This document shows positions 4,564 to 5,154 of a DNA stretch of 5,154 bases, one piece after another. Under the pieces are notes generated by a model, which was not told the origin of the DNA, did no database searches, and saw nothing but the letters and a program-made list of their open reading frames with translations. Numbering within the stretch: the first letter of the stretch is position 1; every line of letters begins with the position of its first letter. The translations under genes were made by a program, and so were the position numbers. Origin of the DNA: an uncultured Collinsella sp. (GTDB taxonomy: Bacteria > Actinomycetota > Coriobacteriia > Coriobacteriales > Coriobacteriaceae). The stretch is from the NCBI GenBank assembly GCA_902494605.1, contig CABUUG010000128.1, forward strand, positions 1 through 5,154, read 5' to 3'.

Positions 4564-5010
4564 CTAAAGGTTGTCGGTGTCCAAGACGATGGTGAATGGG
4601 CCGTCGTTGACCAGGTCGACCTTCATGTCGGCGCCAAAGATACCGTGCGCCACATGCTCAACGTCCTCGTGCACAAGCGTCAGGAAGTACTCGTAGAGCT
4701 CGTTGGCAACATCGGGTGCGCCGGCATCCGTAAACGATGGGCGGCGACCGTGGCGGCAGTCGGCGAACAGCGTGAACTGCGACACCACGAGCACCTCGCC
4801 GTCGACATCGGCAAGTGCCAGATTGGTCTTGCCGTTCTCGTCCTCGTTGATACGCAGTCCGCGGAGCTTGCCCCACAGCTTGTCGGCCTCGGCACGCGTA
4901 TCGCCATGGCCCACACCCAGCAGCACCAGGTAGCCGCGTCCAATGCGGCCCACGCACTCGCCGTCGACCGTCACGCCGGCGTTGAGCACGCGCTGCACCA
5001 CCGCACGCAT
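4564..5010 (-). CDS. dtd: D-aminoacyl-tRNA deacylase (Dtd)
   Basis: Dtd hydrolyses D-amino acids, and also glycine mischarged on tRNA-Ala, from tRNAs, protecting translation from wrong residues; it acts in the cytoplasm as a homodimer. The 148-residue product has the normal family length and both signature motifs: SQFTL at 77-81 and NDGPFT at 135-140, which contains the Gly-cisPro pair (G137, P138) that enforces chiral proofreading. RRPSF at 89-93 and FGADM at 125-129 are also typical. The ATG follows GAGGAG with a 6-nt gap; that site is made from the last two Glu codons of rdgB, whose stop lies only 4 nt away, so translation is probably coupled. Pairing with rdgB makes a small quality-control unit. 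Confidence 0.96.
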   Translation of the reverse strand: MRAVVQRVLNAGVTVDGECVGRIGRGYLVLLGVGHGDTRAEADKLWGKLRGLRINEDENGKTNLALADVDGEVLVVSQFTLFADCRHGRRPSFTDAGAPDVANELYEYFLTLVHEDVEHVAHGIFGADMKVDLVNDGPFTIVLDTDNL

Positions 5011-5013
5011 GGC

Positions 5014-5154
5014 CTACTCCTCGCCCGTCAGCTTGGCGGACAGATGCTCGAGCGCGTGGAAACGATGGCTGATGGCGTTCTTCTCGTCAGCCGTCAGCTC
5101 GGCCATGGTCTTGCCCGGCGTGTCGACCGGCAGGAACAGCGGGTCATAGCCAAA
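5014..5154 (-). CDS. rdgB: XTP/dITP diphosphatase RdgB/HAM1 family, C-terminal part
   Basis: The reading frame is open to the window edge, so only the last 46 residues are visible. They begin with FGYDPLF and contain MAEL, EKNAISHR and a final TGEE before TAG. FGYDPLF, the AEL-x-EKN segment and SHR are signature elements of the RdgB/HAM1 inosine triphosphate pyrophosphatase family. These enzymes hydrolyse dITP, ITP and XTP to monophosphates so that deaminated purines are not incorporated into nucleic acids. The remainder of the gene and its start lie beyond position 5154. Its last codons double as the dtd ribosome binding site, and only 3 nt separate the two reading frames. Confidence 0.93.
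   Translation of the reverse strand, partial: FGYDPLFLPVDTPGKTMAELTADEKNAISHRFHALEHLSAKLTGEE

Overview
This window looks like ordinary chromosomal housekeeping sequence from a high-GC bacterium. My best guess is a Collinsella-like member of the Coriobacteriia (Actinomycetota). That rests on recognition, not a search. The genes are GC-rich and start after strong GAGGAG or GGAGG Shine-Dalgarno sites. A Veg-family gene sits directly in front of ispE, an order also found in Bacillus subtilis and relatives. The lysyl-tRNA synthetase carries an extra C-terminal tRNA-binding domain. Every gene I can support lies on the minus strand, so transcription runs from high to low coordinates. No mobile element, CRISPR array, phage gene or defence system is visible.

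In transcription order, the window opens inside rdgB (XTP/dITP diphosphatase; only the last 46 residues are present). It is followed after 3 nt by dtd (D-aminoacyl-tRNA deacylase). A 12-bp-arm palindrome abuts the dtd stop and a likely intrinsic terminator follows at 4484-4514. An extended -10 promoter at 4448-4477 then drives veg and ispE, which are separated by 2 nt and look translationally coupled. The veg leader holds a small terminator-like hairpin. Next come tRNA-Pro(CGG), with an encoded CCA and a textbook terminator, and tatA, which has its own promoter with a perfect inverted repeat between its hexamers. TatA is closed by another strong terminator. GreA follows, then a strong hairpin plus U-tract placed almost on top of the lysS ribosome binding site, then lysS. 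LysS ends 3 nt before a second copy of the palindrome seen after dtd.

Functionally this is a translation and quality-control neighbourhood: tRNA charging (LysS), tRNA-Pro, removal of D-amino acids from tRNA (Dtd), nucleotide-pool sanitation (RdgB), rescue of stalled RNA polymerase (GreA), isoprenoid precursor synthesis (IspE) and folded-protein export (TatA). I see no undescribed gene system. The best leads are regulatory or structural: the two covarying stop-adjacent palindromes, the terminator/attenuator in front of lysS, the palindrome inside the tatA promoter, the veg leader hairpin, and the LysRS domain fusion. No stretch longer than 300 bases lacks a gene.
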